The notes: a model not told the origin generated them from the sequence alone. A stretch of 64,000 nt of DNA from Agapetus fuscipes (GCA_951799405.1 OX637338.1:5704001-5768000), one strand, 5' to 3'; positions 22,299 through 34,914 are shown, numbered from the stretch's first letter. A program made the numbers and translations.

Positions 22299-23014
22299 GG
22301 GTGGCTATGTGCCGCCCACTACCCCTACAGCACCAGGGCCCGCTACCCTGCTAAGCCGTGCTCCGACAACCCCCTCCCTCCTTGAGCGGCTTTCCTCTCG
22401 CAACAAAACCTTAACAAAAGCCTCACGGATTCGAGAATGATCGATAACGTAATTATTCATCACTTGTTTACAATACAAACAAATCATTAGTCTTATTTAT
22501 TCAGACGGAATACATTTTCTGGATTTGATATTATTTGAATATTTTTTTACAGATTTTTCATTTTCGCAAGTTAAATATAATACATACATAACAAAATCTT
22601 TTTCTTGCCTTTCTTGATTCATCAAAGGTATTTGCTTTATTTCCGTTTACTCAAGCCTTAATTGTATTTATTTACAATGTCTCAATTTTCCGGCAATAAT
22701 GACATTATGTTTTTTTGCTCGCGAAGTTTTCGTTTGTCTTGTTAGTTGAAATACATTTTTTTTTATTATTTAAATTATGCTCCACATTTGTCTCGATATT
22801 TTATGAGAATCCTAATGAAAGTTTTTGTCCAACTTCTGTACAAAGTATATTATCATATGTACTATAATAATAATGTCAGTGTATGGAAAGTACATGTACG
22901 TAAATGTAATCGAAAATGTCAACATTATTTTTTCACCTCGCTGGAAAATCAACAAGATTTTATCACTCGGCGCATGTTGTGTTACCAAACAAAGAATAAT
23001 ATTTTTCTTCGTGA
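22299..23014. other. Unannotated sequence
   Basis: GC-rich for the first 130 bases (CCGCCCACTACCCCTACAGC) and AT-rich after. No repeat or gene recognised. Confidence 0.4.
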
Positions 23015-23515
23015 ATACTAACACATGAAATACAAACACATGTGTCACCAATGTAATACTTACACATGTCACACTCGCACATGATATTATAATACACCTG
23101 ATAATAACACATGAAATACTCAGACATGTATCACCAATCCAATACTTACGCATGTTACACCAACACATGAAATTCTAGGATGAAATACTTTTACATGTTT
23201 CAGCAATGCAATACTTACACATGTCACACTAACACATGAAATTCTAGCACATCTTATACTAATACATTAAATACTCACACATATTGTGTCTCCAATGAAA
23301 TATTCTGCATGTGACATTAACACACAAAATTATAACACACCTAATACTAATAAATGTGTAACGAATACAGAACCAATCCGGTACTTACAAACACAAGCAC
23401 ATGAAATTCAAAAACATGAAATGCTTACCCGTAAAATACTCACACATACAAAACTATCACATCATTTCACACACACATGATGACACTTACATACACATGC
23501 AATACCAACACGTGT
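23015..23515. repeat. Irregular CACATGAAATAC minisatellite
   Basis: About 500 bases of degenerate units built on AACACATGAAATACTCACA and TACACATGTCACACT, with variable spacing. The units alternate in strand sense because ACATGT is self-complementary. Open frames here, including 22812-23168 minus, are artefacts. Confidence 0.8.
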
Positions 23516-23798
23516 AAGTATATTAAGTCGCTAACTCAGCAGATCCTAGTGAGTATGTAGTTAAGACCCGGCTCGTCTGCGCCATCATATTTGTTTTGAA
23601 TCACACTTGGAAGTTTCCCAGCGATGGCTGAGTGTTCGCTTGCAGACGCTGGATGTTATTTGCCTGACTCTTCCTTTTTTCCACCCCCTCCCCCTCAGAC
23701 TCCTTTTGTGCTTATTTTTGGACTCCTATTGACGGAAAAAAGGGACGGATTGTTTACACGGAACCCCGAATTGAATTAGGAATGAAAAGCCTTTTCCA

Positions 23799-23962
23799 GT
23801 ACACCAAGTAAAAACTTTACGTTGAAACTAAACCATAACGTTTTTCATAAAAATCTATATTTAAACAATTACACTCGCCAGAGACGCTGTTGTATATCCT
23901 ACATTTTCCTTATTACGGGAAGATTGAGTGTTTACGAAAAGTTGTGTACTTGGTGTTCAGAA
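23799..23962. mobile_element. MITE-D copy, strongly diverged
   Basis: It starts CACCAAGTAAAAACTTTACG, includes AAACTAAACCATAACG and CGCCAGAGACGCTGTTGT, and ends GTGTACTTGGTG. Arms still show inverse correspondence but the family core is degraded. Confidence 0.55.
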
Positions 23963-24386
23963 GGCCTACGTCTGTCTTGTCGTCTACGAAGCTACGCCGT
24001 AGGCAGTTGGTTATTCCAATTGGACTCGGCTCATTCACTCATTTTAGATTGTGTAGATGTTACGAGTAATTTTTGTTTTTCATTATTGAATCATCTCTTG
24101 TTGTAATTCGGAGAGTGCGAAACAAAGAAGTCGGTAGCAGATGAAGCAATTATTACGGTTCATTCACTTACTATAAATGTGTCAATATTTTCAAGAAATT
24201 TCCATCCCCCTTTACTTAAGTAAATACAAATAGTGATGTATTTTGGAATTATGTACAGACTGATTTTTTCTTATAAAGGTAGTAGAGACGTAGAGTGAAG
24301 CTATAAATTTCAGTGACACTGAAAGTGTAAAGTCAGTGGATTAGTAAAATTTATGAGTAAAAACCTCGTAAAAAAAATATATCTTG

Positions 24387-24697
24387 GACCGGTCCGTAGT
24401 CCGTAGTGCCAACACTTCGGACTCGTAAATGGAGGGTTGTGGATTCGGATCCCGGCGGAGCACAGAAATATACCATTTATATTTCGAATGTGCTCTTCGC
24501 TGGGTTGAAAAATTCATAAACCTTTACCAAAGGTCCATCCAGCCTTACAGCAACTGGGTCTTGCTTGAGTATTGGCGCTTTGTAGCGACGAGCAAGCTCG
24601 TACACCTCTGTGGCACTACAACAAGTGTCATAGACCCCTAGAGTCTTTAAAATCTAGGGAGTCTCCCGCACAGGATTTCTTAAAAAAAAAAAAAAAA
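24387..24697 (+). mobile_element. SINE-A, full length with poly(A) tail
   Basis: Head GACCGGTCCGTAGTCCGTAG, B box GATTCGGATCCC (mutated), body with GCTCTTCGCTGGGTTGAAAA and CCAGCCTTACAGCAACTGGG, and a distal GGGAGTCTCCCGCACAGGAT segment ending in about 15 A. The A tail shows the 3' end and therefore the family's full length, about 310 bp. Confidence 0.9.
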
Positions 24698-25503
24698 CGT
24701 TTATGTGACTTTAAACTAATAAAAAAATACCCACATCATCGATATAAATGTGTCTTTTTCATTCAGTATAAAGTCGCAATGCTAACGTTGAAAATACGGG
24801 ACCTTAGTGTACATTTGTCTGAATAAATTGTTGATTCGCTTGTCGTGCTAAATTCGCCACATAATATTTTTTTCCAATAAGTTTCGTCAACGACATTTGA
24901 CCAAAACACTAAACCTAGACAGTCAGACAACTAGACAAAAACAATTTGAACGAAATTAAAAGTAAAGAAATAATTTATTTAAGATATATCAGATAAAATA
25001 TTTTTGGGTTATAGACGTATTATTCGGCCAGCATAGACGCGATCACCGCATGAGCCACCCACGCGTAGTCGCTCCAGACTCGAACCGCGTCCCCTCCACT
25101 CGCTGTGACCTTATGTAGCCTATCATTAAGCCACAAGTCTAATGTCAATCGACAATAACTTACAGCGTAGTGGACTTGCCAAATATTCATGCATATTTTT
25201 TTGCATAAAATCGTAAGCAACGTAATAAATGTATGCAAAGTCTCAGTGGATTGTTATGTGAAGATTGAAGAGAGAAAATCATACGCAGTAGGTAGTAAAT
25301 TTATTTTAGATTTACAGTTTTTTTTTATGTGATCGTTATTTCTGAATCGTAGTATGTTTGATGTATCAAAACATACAGTTCTCTATGAACTTGACAGGAA
25401 CCTTTGCCAATAGACACAACAAAGTTGTTTTATCGATTACAAATATATATTTTATAACGATTACAAAGTTAATGCCTCTTCAATCAATAAAATCCATAAT
25501 ATT
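24698..25503. other. Unannotated sequence
   Basis: No gene supported; a 72-codon minus frame (25020-25238) lies in a slightly GC-richer patch. CGTCAACGACATTTGACC near 24887 resembles the foldback element at 35376 and may be a remnant. Confidence 0.35.
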
Positions 25504-25590
25504 AGCTGCAAAGATATGCTAACATTTAAGGCTCATATTAAATGCATGTCTACAAACAGACACATGTAGGTTCGCCCGAACACATTCTGC
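25504..25590 (-). mobile_element. R3 fragment (tail-proximal)
   Basis: The minus-strand tail-proximal part of R3: AGCTGCAAAGATATGCTAAC, AAATGCATGTCTACAAACAG, GTTCGCCCGAACACATTCTG. It stops before the CACTTTGCC block. Confidence 0.7.
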
Positions 25591-26249
25591 AATTCAATTC
25601 ATCTAATTGGAGATATTCAAGTTAGATTTCTTGAAATCAAAACAACCGTTAATTAATATGTTAACGTATTTCTGAATTCTTATTTTCAGCAAGGTAATAA
25701 ATGAATAAACAAAAGCATCTGAATACGTTTGTTCACCTCAAGTAAAATACACGACCTTTTTCGAAAAATGAGTTTAATGTGTTCACTAACTCAGTTGTTA
25801 TATTTATTATAAGTATACTGTATAGGACTCAAAAAGTAAAGTTTATTTTTACCATAGTCATGGCGTAATAGAGTTTTTGCACGGTTTATTGAATTCTCAA
25901 AGAATATTGTGAGTCTCCTTTTGTATTGGCAGTTGTGTTATGACCTCTCAGAGAGCTCATTACGTCTCACTTGAACTGAAAAGCACTTTCAGTAATAGGT
26001 TAACCACAGGATCGCCTCGGAACAAGTTGTTTACCGTCTTTGCCGCTGGAAATTCTGCTTCAGCGAATGCCTGCGTCCCATATCACTGCATCGCAAGCTG
26101 CATGCTACCCTAATGAAAAAAACTAACACAAATTCGAGCACTTTTACGAATATTTTAAATGAATAAAGTTGCAAAAACATTAAAAAATTTAAAGCAAACG
26201 AAACGATAATAATTGCAGTAATTAAATTACTAGTAATTTAGGTAGTTGA
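25591..26249. other. Unannotated AT-rich sequence
   Basis: Between two R3 fragments. No frame, repeat or motif that I can support. Confidence 0.4.
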
Positions 26250-26408
26250 TAAGCAGACACTCATAAGTCTGCGCTTTAACATGCCGCATGTGTACTTTCA
26301 ATTCAAAAACCAAACCTCAAATGAACATAAGCTCTGAAATTTTTTCCGACCTTTCCTGAAACAGAGGTGTCATTACCATCAGTCTTATACCAACCCATAA
26401 GTCAAAGG
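26250..26408 (-). mobile_element. R3 fragment
   Basis: Contains TCTGCGCTTTAACATGCCGC, CCTCAAATGAACATAAGCTC and CCTTTCCTGAAACAGAGGTG, minus-strand R3. It overlaps the consensus region covered by 25504-25590, so the two are separate insertions. Confidence 0.75.
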
Positions 26409-26591
26409 TGTATGGTAAAAGGTATGTGTGCAAAAAACCTTTAGAACGAGCCAATATAATAAAATTTCTTTGGACATGTATCAACCTCTTTCGATATCAA
26501 TTTAAAGAAGCTTCAAATGACACATTTATTTTTCATACATTGATCATTGTAATCATTGGTGTATGCATCAAAGTATCCCTTATATGTCGAT

Positions 26592-26914
26592 GTTTTTTTT
26601 TTTTTAAGAAATCCTGTGCGGGAGACTCCCTAAATTCTAGAGACTCTAGGGGTCTATGACACTTGTTGTAGTGCCGCAGAGGTGTACGAGCTTGGTCGTC
26701 GCTACAAAGCGCCAATACTCAAGCAAGACCCAGTTGCTGTAAGGCTGGATGGACCTTTGGTGACCGGTCATTGGTAAAGGTTTATGAATTTTTCAACCCA
26801 GCAAAGAGCAAATTTGAAAATATAAATGGTATATTTTTTGTGCTCCGCCGGGATTCGAACCCACAACCTTCCCATTCAGAGTCCGCAGTGTTACCACTGA
26901 GCTACGGACGGGTC
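26592..26914 (-). mobile_element. SINE-A, full length with poly(A) tail
   Basis: The T run at 26592-26605 is the tail on the minus strand; the head ends GACCCGTCCGTAGCTCAGTGG with B box GGGTTCGAATCCC. Nearly identical distal half to 24387-24697, so the two may be among the younger copies. A short GGGTCAAAAAC duplication abuts the head. Confidence 0.9.
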
Positions 26915-28299
26915 AAAAACGGGTCAAAAACGGGATTATCATGGATTGTCGTAGTTCTTTAATACGAGAAGGTAGATTTTTTTTCAAAACGATGTCGACA
27001 GACTACAAGATCATACAATTTTAATTAGGAGGAATCTGCGTTCGTAAATATTTTATTATAATGGTTTAATTACGTATTATAATGTTAACACATTAATAAA
27101 ATAGTCTGTACAATCATTATGTGCTTTTCATGTATACGAAAATGGAGTATATTTCTTCTTCTTCTTTTGGTGGATATTTTGACTTCAACATGGCTATTTT
27201 GACCTTGGATGCTGCGGCTCGAAACAGGGACTTCGTACTTAATTAACCGCATTTCTTTGTGTTGGAGATTCGCCTTGTTCAGAACAAGGTTTTTAAACTG
27301 GACCTGGTAGTGTGTCCTGCGCGCTTAAGCCCCGACCCCCAGTTCTTTATAAAGTTCCGCCTCTGGTAACGACTTACAGCGTCCATCCATTACTTGGGAG
27401 ACCGGCAACATAGTTTCAATATTTCTTACGATTTATCATAACTGGATGGCGACAGGAACACCGCTAGCGACGCCATTAGACACGAAGGGATATTGCTTTA
27501 TTGATATACGAGTATCAGACCACATATTGGACACTGCCATGTCAATTTATTGAGACAATTCACAGGAGGATGTGGGTGAGTTTAAGTTGCTTCAAAAGAA
27601 TCACAAAAATCATAGAAATGCGGAGGTAATGACCAAAAGAAATGCGTTCTTTTTGAGTGAATGATTTACCGGTGTCAAAAGTAATGTTTTATAAATTTAA
27701 ACCACTTTATCAAATCCTTTGACGTTTCATTAAAAAAGAAATGGAATTCATCTTAAAATCATCACGCGTCATTACTCGTCATTCCATCATCTTCTGTCAT
27801 TCTCTACGACACAAAAAGTAATGTGAAAAATTAGCTTTTAATCCTTGGGTTAATGATGTTTCCCCACATAGCGTCGAGTTACACAACTTTTTCGGTTTGG
27901 GCCTGTCGGCTGATATCGAACTCTGGCCTTTGTCACCCCGTGGTTAGGGCTCAAACTCCCCTAAACTCTCGTCCGCTTTTACCCCTAACCCCGCGACAAC
28001 TTTCGGACGGTTAACTTTATATTTATTACATTACTTTTTCATTTCCTTTTCACAACCTTTTTATAAAGGGGAAATTAGAACGATGCTAATCTCGGTATTA
28101 CGGATCGCTTTTCGTTCGACGCTTTTAACTCTATTAAACTTTGTAACGTTAACATGGTTCAGATATATTTTATTACAAACCAAAAGATACGCAATGCCAT
28201 TAATAAGTAATAGCTAAAAAAAGATCCGTCCCTTTTTTCTTCTTCTTGTGCCTCTTCAGTGAAGATAAGCGATCATCTTATGAAGATTCACGTTGATAA
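26915..28299. other. Mostly unique sequence, no gene supported
   Basis: Contains a CTT-rich run near 27160 and GC-richer stretches (27220-27480, 27880-28020). No frame above 60 codons and no repeat recognised. Confidence 0.4.
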
Positions 28300-28629
28300 A
28301 CGCAACTACGTAACTAAGCTACACATATAGTGTAACTTCTTGCCGCGTTATCCCCGAAGGGGTCGTATGTGGCGAGTTGAACCTATTTATTTTTACAGGT
28401 AAGGGGCCGGCCTTACGCCAACCACTTCAGTTGAAGTGGGGTTTCCCAGCTCCCGAGGGGGCTGGTACTCATTTCTTGTGAAAGCTGAGTAAACCTTGCC
28501 GGTATTTTATTTCGGGGTTTGAAATAAACACTGAAACGAGAAATCATTTCTGACACCCTCGGTGGGATTCGAACCCGAGCTCACAGCATGGAATGCAAGC
28601 ACTCTACCAACTGAGCTATCGACCGGGCT
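28300..28629 (-). mobile_element. SINE-B, full length
   Basis: Mirror of the 18249 copy: GGCGAGTTGAACCTATTTAT, CCACTTCAGTTGAAGTGG, GGGCTGGTACTCATTTC, and a head with B box GGGTTCGAATCCC and GAGCTATCGACC on the plus strand. Fewer changes than the 6588 and 53473 copies. Confidence 0.9.
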
Positions 28630-29790
28630 ACTGCATAAAAGGTAGATATTACTCTCCTACAAAACCCACTCTCGCAGGTTCTTCGACAGAAATGTTCTCC
28701 TCCGACTTGAAGTTCGTCACCCCTGAATTCTTACCTGTATGATGAGGTTAAGTTAGAAATATTCCTTATATCTCTATACGTCCAAAATAAACCAAGTTTT
28801 TGCCTTTTGACTGATATCAAGATATAAATCCGAATATATCAATAAAAATGATTTAACTTCAACGGATCTGTTGAAATGTCATCTTTATGAGTTGAAAATC
28901 TTTTTATTGCAATCCTTCATTTCTCAATTTACGCATAATATGAAATTGAAAACATTTAAGTGTGATCTGTCAAATGCCAGAGGTGAAGTCCCGATGTTGC
29001 GATCATAAATAAAGTAGGTGTGTTGGAGGACAATCGTTGCTTATTGTCGTGCGACCGAGCGCGTCACGTGTTGACCGTTAGGTGAATCGTTTCGGCCGGT
29101 CGTCAATTTTGAGTTATCACATAATTTCACACGGCCCACGCGAAGCGACGCAATCCCATGCGACCCCAATCAGTGTATCGTCAAATTTACCTTTTTTATG
29201 AAGCGTCGTTAACGCGTATCAATACGTGGACTGACCCAGTTGTGACTAGAGGTCAAAACGAGGACCAAACATTCAGTAACTTGGATTCTACAATTGTTTG
29301 AAAAAAACCTGAAACACTGATTGAGTATGAGTTGAATAGATTTGTATTCAACTTGCATTTCATTTGTATTCAAGTTTTTTTTTATATTAATGCAGCTTAA
29401 TTTTCAATTTCTACCTCTCCTTTTTTGTGTGATACTCGGCAAAATTTGTAGGGTTTATTTATTGGAAGCTTGGATTGTAAATTATATGCAGCATTTTTAA
29501 GCGTGAAAATACACAGGTCTGTACGCATTTAATATTAATTTTAAATGTTAATATATCTATGCAACTCAGATTATAGATTGTGATTATACTATTGTATCTA
29601 TGCGCATTAAATCATAAATAATATTTTACCATTTTTGAGTTAATTAATTTGTTTTCTAAAATCAGACAAGTACGAGTATTTTATGAATGTTGGCTCCAAA
29701 TATAACATATTATGTAACGTTCAGTCACACAAATATATGCCATTTGGATTACGCAATTATACATTTTTTTATTATTTAGGTACAAACGTA
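28630..29790. other. Unique sequence with a CpG-rich patch
   Basis: 29030-29240 is CpG-rich (CGACCGAGCGCGTCACGTG, TTTCGGCCGGTCGTCAAT) and includes a CACGTG E-box and CCAATCA. The rest is AT-rich. No gene or repeat seen; the patch may be a regulatory element. Confidence 0.3.
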
Positions 29791-30090
29791 GCGTGGGGTA
29801 AAAGTGGAAATTGCGTCACTGTTTCAAATATCGGTCGATGTTTAGGTTTGCCGTCAAAACGACGCGAATTTATGCCCGTCATTCTGCGAGCGCGTGCATG
29901 CAATGTAATAACAGGATGGCTCATGATCGATGGCTTTGCAGAATGCGCGCTGAATTGGGTAACGCGCCCTTGTTGCAGCGCATCCCGATGATTCCTGTCG
30001 GCTGCAAGCGCATATACCAAGTGCAGAGAGCATTCCCGCTTCCATACCGCATGGGACTGAAGTGTTGGCGCGCCTTCTAGAGACATACTC
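29791..30090. other. CpG-rich unique segment open in several frames
   Basis: Frames of 84-106 codons are open on both strands simultaneously, the signature of GC-rich sequence and not of one protein. Translations show no recognisable domain. It may be a conserved non-coding element or an exon I cannot identify. Confidence 0.3.
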
Positions 30091-30369
30091 AATCAGCGAA
30101 TACGTCAAGTATGATTAATGAAATCCTTTCCTATTCATGTTCAATGAATTTATCTATGTCTCAGTGATGGTATTCCCGTTTATGGTTCAAATGAAGTTTC
30201 CTTTAAAAACGTTTCGGATGATACACTTGAATAAAAAACGGTATTGCTTTCTGCCCACACTACATCTGAAAGTTATGTGGGTTTTTCGATTTCTTCCGAG
30301 ATTTTAAGCTATAGAAAGATATTCATCCGATTCCGAATTTTCCATGGGATTCTTGCCGCCATTCAGGCG

Positions 30370-30640
30370 GATATAATCAAATAAAGGACACTGGGTCACG
30401 ACGGCCGGAAGGCGCGTCCCTCATCGCAGTGAAAGGAAAAGTTCCTTAGAATGGCCGCTGAAGGGAGAGAGGCGAATCTTTAGCCCGTCTTTACAAATGC
30501 TAAACGCCGGGCCCGGCCGCGGTCCCGGGACTTTGACAGGTGTGACTCGACAAGCCGGAACTAAAGACGGAAGACCCGGATTCCCAACTTTGACGTCACA
30601 ATCTGATATTGCTCCCGCGCGGTGTCCTCGGCCCGCCGCA
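30370..30640. promoter_or_regulatory. CpG island-like element with CRE and T-box-like half-site
   Basis: The segment is rich in CpG (GGGCCCGGCCGCGGTCCCGG). It has a perfect CRE palindrome TGACGTCA at 30591-30598 and an AGGTGTGA T-box half-site at 30538-30545. It is the densest GC patch in the window. No start codon or splice donor gives a gene model. It could be an enhancer or a promoter; both are inference. Confidence 0.3.
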
Positions 30641-32785
30641 CACATACATTATTCAAACGAATTATATTTAAGCCATTCCTCTTGCCACTTTAGCCTCGGC
30701 GGTGATACATAGTCTCCTTCACGCTGGATAAATACGCCACACGGGGAGGTACCTGCTTGCGTGCGTGTACCCGGCAGCCCTATCCATTAGCACCTTAACT
30801 AAAACAAATACGACTGAATTAAGCAACTTTTTTGGTGATGTATTTTAATTCCTGCGCAAAAGCCAGAATATTTGCTTTACTTCTTAACACCTTCCATGTA
30901 TTTACGTGTATCATTTTCATACATTATACACGTAGAAAATTTACATAAATATCTTATTACATTCTCACGAAGCGCGTTACGTCATCAATTCAATTCGATA
31001 CATTTGTATTCCGAGTTTCGTTTATAATTTATGGCTCCATTGAAATGTCACCATTGAATTATCGGCGATCAGCTTTCAATAACTCGTGTTAAGTTATAGA
31101 ATCTTCTTGTATTACATGCTGGAGTTGTGAAGCAGTTTCCATAAAAGAATGCAGCTTATTACTTGCCAGAGGACCACACGCCAAGAGCTGCACTTATTCC
31201 GCTTCATCTAGCGCTCAATCGCAACGAGGTCACAGCGCCGTTTCTACATCTCTCTTTACTTTAAAGAATCGCCGCAAGTAAACCATCTCGGAGTGTAAAT
31301 ACTCTACTGGCTCAGCTATGGCGCCTTACAACTCTTACAACACACTCTAATTTATCCATGTGCTCTTTGACCGCGGTCTCTAATGGAGTAATCACTATGT
31401 GCACTCCCAACGCATCACTCGAGATGTGTTTACTTTGTTTTCTCTCATTTTGTGCCGTTAACTCAATAAGTTAATCAATTTTATGGTGTGTAATTTGATA
31501 GTTTATTTAAGTACTTTTCATCTCCCAAATGCTTTGTTTTCTAATATGCTCTAAGAAAACTTTTTACTTACAGTATTTTCTAACGTATTTCGGAAAAGAC
31601 CCACAGCACGAACGATGTACCGTATTTTTCATATAAGTAATAAATTACTAGAAAAATAGGTAAGGATCAAAATTTTCATCGCAAATGCAGATCTATATTT
31701 CACAATTTCGTGAATACAGTTGCTTTGCTAAGTGCTTCAATTTTCCACGCACATAAGCATTCATCATCCTTATCCAGCAGCGACTTGTGACTATATAAGT
31801 ATGATGAGGAACGCCTTCACTTGTATTTAATCATTTATCATTCAGCGAGCAGCCCGCCTGACAAACCTAAATCTTGCCACTCTTCCATCGCGAATTCCAA
31901 ACGCCAGCGAGACAATTATTCAATTGTATAAATCTGGGAATACCCGAGACGTCTTAAGAAATTCCCCGGCGTTAATGTCGCTGAACGTATTTCACAATGT
32001 TTGAGCTGAAACCTGAAAGTTTACCGGCTTAAGCGAGTGTAGGTGCTCGTTACACAATAAAGTATCTGCGCCCGGAGGAGCGAACTTGGATTAAGGCATT
32101 GTTATGGGATGATATAGATTTACACTCCAAGGTGAAACTGTAATACCGAGGAATTAGTGGAGTTACCTTTAAGTTGCGAGTATACCGCTATCTGTTCGCT
32201 TATACGAAAGTTTGTTCGTGGGTGAGATTGCGGTGTTAATTTCACTAGGTCGGCGGAGAGTCGTGCGCGCAGGAGAACCTCCCAGTTCCCGCCTCGGCTG
32301 CTCCATGTAGCTGGGCAGAGCACCAAGTCTCTCGTGTGATATCGCCGCTGAGTTATTGATGTCTCGGGCTTATTGCCGGACTCGCAGGAAGCCCTGGGCG
32401 GGCCGTGGCTTGTAAATGGACTGTGGTCGGTGTGTGACCCAAAAGTGTACTAGTTCTTGGGAATCGCCCCAAGATGTGAGTACTGGGAACTTAGTTCAAA
32501 TGTTAGTATTATGGCACTCTGTATGTGTGCCACAGAAACTGGGTTAGTTCGATACTATTGCAAATTATTACTTCTAAATAGTCCATACTCGTATCGCTTT
32601 GGAGTTGTTATCATATAATGCATAAGACGAGTCAAACTCATAAGATACACATGTTTATTTGTGTAGAAGTACGACATAGATGTTGAAGTGTGATTGTGGG
32701 TTGTATTGTTTACTTGAATACATTTCCTCCGAGGGAAGCACACCCAGCATTCTCCAATAACTCACGCCCGGGTTATATTACTTAC
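30641..32785. other. Long single-copy segment
   Basis: No repeat recognised over 2.1 kb, unusual for this window. 31150-31450 and 31800-32400 are GC-richer with scattered CpG. A 68-codon minus frame (32120-32326) is unremarkable. Consistent with conserved non-coding DNA. Confidence 0.35.
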
Positions 32786-33060
32786 CTGAAATTTCATCTG
32801 CGACGTTAATGAGGATTAAGAATCATCGAGCAATTACTGCCAGCCCTATTAGCGCGCTCATAATGCGAAGTGAAACATATTAAGCGAACACCCCGTGCTG
32901 ATTTATATGCATAAAATGTTAGGCTCAGTCCAATAAGCAACCTATTCGTTTGTAAACTTAGCTTAACGATCGTCCCGGGATCACACCGCAATTCACTGCC
33001 TCGCTTCGCCCACAGTTCGGATAGTCCCTTAGCTACCGTGCTATATACTCCAGGATACAT
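32786..33060 (-). other. Possible minus-strand first exon and promoter
   Basis: A perfect donor CAG/GTAAGT sits at 32781-32788 (minus). Upstream on that strand are TCACTTC (about 32871, initiator-like) and TATAAAT at 32901-32907, about 36 bases further. An 84-codon frame (32806-33060, minus) crosses the TATA and stops before the donor, so it would not be the translated product; an ATGAAATTTCAG lies against the donor. TATA spacing is slightly long. Could also be chance. Confidence 0.2.
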
Positions 33061-33727
33061 AAATCTGAATAGGTATTGTAGTTAGGTAATCATACATACT
33101 TGCACGTACATACATCTACATGTGGATTGTAATCTTCGATATTTCGATACGAAGAACATAGTGCCTGTATACATAGTTTGCCCTTGGGTTTATCCCGTTC
33201 CTTACGAATGCGAAATCAATACTTTTAAATTACGTACGAAAATGTGCACACCGGTATTCGGATACATGAATATATGTATTGTGAAGAAATAGGGTGTATT
33301 CATTTTACGGAAAATATGTTCAAACCAAATTAATGTTGAAATGCATTACTTTTGAGAATTCAATACATGCAAAATTTGAGAACGAATATGTATCAAATTT
33401 ATAGCTCAAAGTAGCATTAGTTAAAAAACTGGCTTCAATTTGATGAAATAAATTGACATATTATGTACGTACATACCAAATAGAATGAAAACACAGAGTT
33501 AATATAGGTTATAATATCGATCGCATACGAAGCTCCCCTAACCTAGAGCCGACCACCAAAACCACAAGTATTTATTCTCTTCAGATTAAAACGCTTCCCC
33601 TCTGTGTGAGGTAGAACATAGCTAACTGCCAAACAGAGATAGAAACGCTGCTGTCTCTTACACAAAGCCAGGATCAAAACATGCCGCCAAAAGCTGGAGT
33701 AATTGAACTGCGATTATGGAGGTTTTA
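33061..33727. other. Unannotated sequence
   Basis: AT-rich with ACATACATACATCTACA-type short runs. No gene or family repeat seen. Confidence 0.4.
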
Positions 33728-34104
33728 CTTGGATACAGTGGGTACTGGGGATGCCCTGGGTACTGGGGATGCCCTGGGTACTGGGGATGCTGTGGGTACT
33801 GGATACAGTGCGTTCTTGAATATACATAATGGATAATGTATACTTGAATACCACAGATGGTTCTTCGATACAGTGGATACTGGATACAATAGATACCTAC
33901 TTGGATACAGTGGACATGGTGAAAACTGAATACCGTGGATGCCTACTTGGATACTATGGATTCGGTGTGTATTCGATACGGAGGATGACACTTGACTACA
34001 ATGGATAACCACTTACATACATAGAAACACTCGAGGCTTGCACATACATGGTGGATGATACTTGCATACTGTGGATACGTTGGATATTGGATACTGAGGA
34101 TCTA
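33728..34104. repeat. GGATAC minisatellite, first part
   Basis: It starts as three near-identical 20-base units (GGGTACTGGGGATGCCCT type) at 33738-33800, then loosens into TTGGATACAGTGGATACT-like units. Continues beyond an R3 insertion to 34690. The 95-codon minus frame here is a repeat artefact. Confidence 0.8.
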
Positions 34105-34368
34105 AATCTAATCTAATTCTAAGCTGCAAAGATATGTATCATTTGAGATTCATATTAAATGCATTCCCACAAGCAGACATGCATAATTTCGCGCTTACAC
34201 ATGCTGCTTGTGGACCTACAATATAAAAACCCCAATCTCAAATGAACATAAGCCCTGCAACTCTTGCCGACCTTCCCTGAAGCAGGGGTGACATTGGCAA
34301 AGTGAACCATTTTTTACAGTATGGGTGGTCAGCCGCATATTAACCTATCAGTCAAGGAGAGATGATAC
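34105..34368 (-). mobile_element. R3 element inside the minisatellite
   Basis: Nearly full R3 on the minus strand: AATCTAATCTAATTCTAAGC tail at the left, CGCGCTTACACATGCTGCTT, CTTCCCTGAAGCAGGGGTGA, and CAGTATGGGTGGTCAGCCGC at the right. Its (GATTA)n tail is preserved. Confidence 0.85.
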
Positions 34369-34690
34369 TTGAATACAATGTTTACCTATATGGATATAGT
34401 GGAGGCTTAAATATACATAGTGGATGATACTTTGATAGCGTAGTTACTTATGGATATATATTAAAAACTTGGATACTGTGTATAATTTTATACAGTTGTT
34501 TCTTGGATACAATATGTACTTGGATGCATTGGGAATTTGGAAACCGTGCTTACTTGGATACAATGTATGTTTTGTTACTTGGAAAAATAAGTTACTTGCT
34601 TACGATGAATACTGGGATTGATTGAGTATTTGGATACAATAGATTATTGTATACTGTTGATGCGTTGGATATCGGAGAATGTGCATTGAT
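34369..34690. repeat. GGATAC minisatellite, second part
   Basis: Degenerate units of the ACTTGGATACAGTGGA type, spaced irregularly, continuing the array interrupted at 34104. Confidence 0.7.
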
Positions 34691-34914
34691 GATACCTGGC
34701 GGACTGATGAAATATCATCCAGACGAATCCTTGGTGCAATTACGCTGTCTGGAAATCAATTCCACTATCTCTAATTAATTTTCCATTGCAATAACGCGTT
34801 TACCAATGCAAACTATAGCCTGTCAAACTGAGGTGAGCATTCTATAGCGAGTAATAAGGAAAACTTGATCAAATATGCATTTTTGTAACTAATACAAAAT
34901 ATTAAGCAGGTTTT

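Noticed and set aside
21685..22440. Cysteine/serine-rich proteins on both strands
   Set aside because: They are translations of the 16-bp minisatellite; composition follows the repeat unit.
23015..23515. CRISPR-like array
   Set aside because: Units vary in length and sequence, there are no unique spacers between constant repeats, and the context is eukaryotic.
29772..30108. Overlapping 84-106 codon frames on both strands
   Set aside because: Four frames open together indicate GC-rich composition and not a specific gene; no domain, start context or splice sites support one.
33725..34012. 95-codon minus frame with repeated PVPRASPVP
   Set aside because: Encoded by the 20-base tandem units of the minisatellite.
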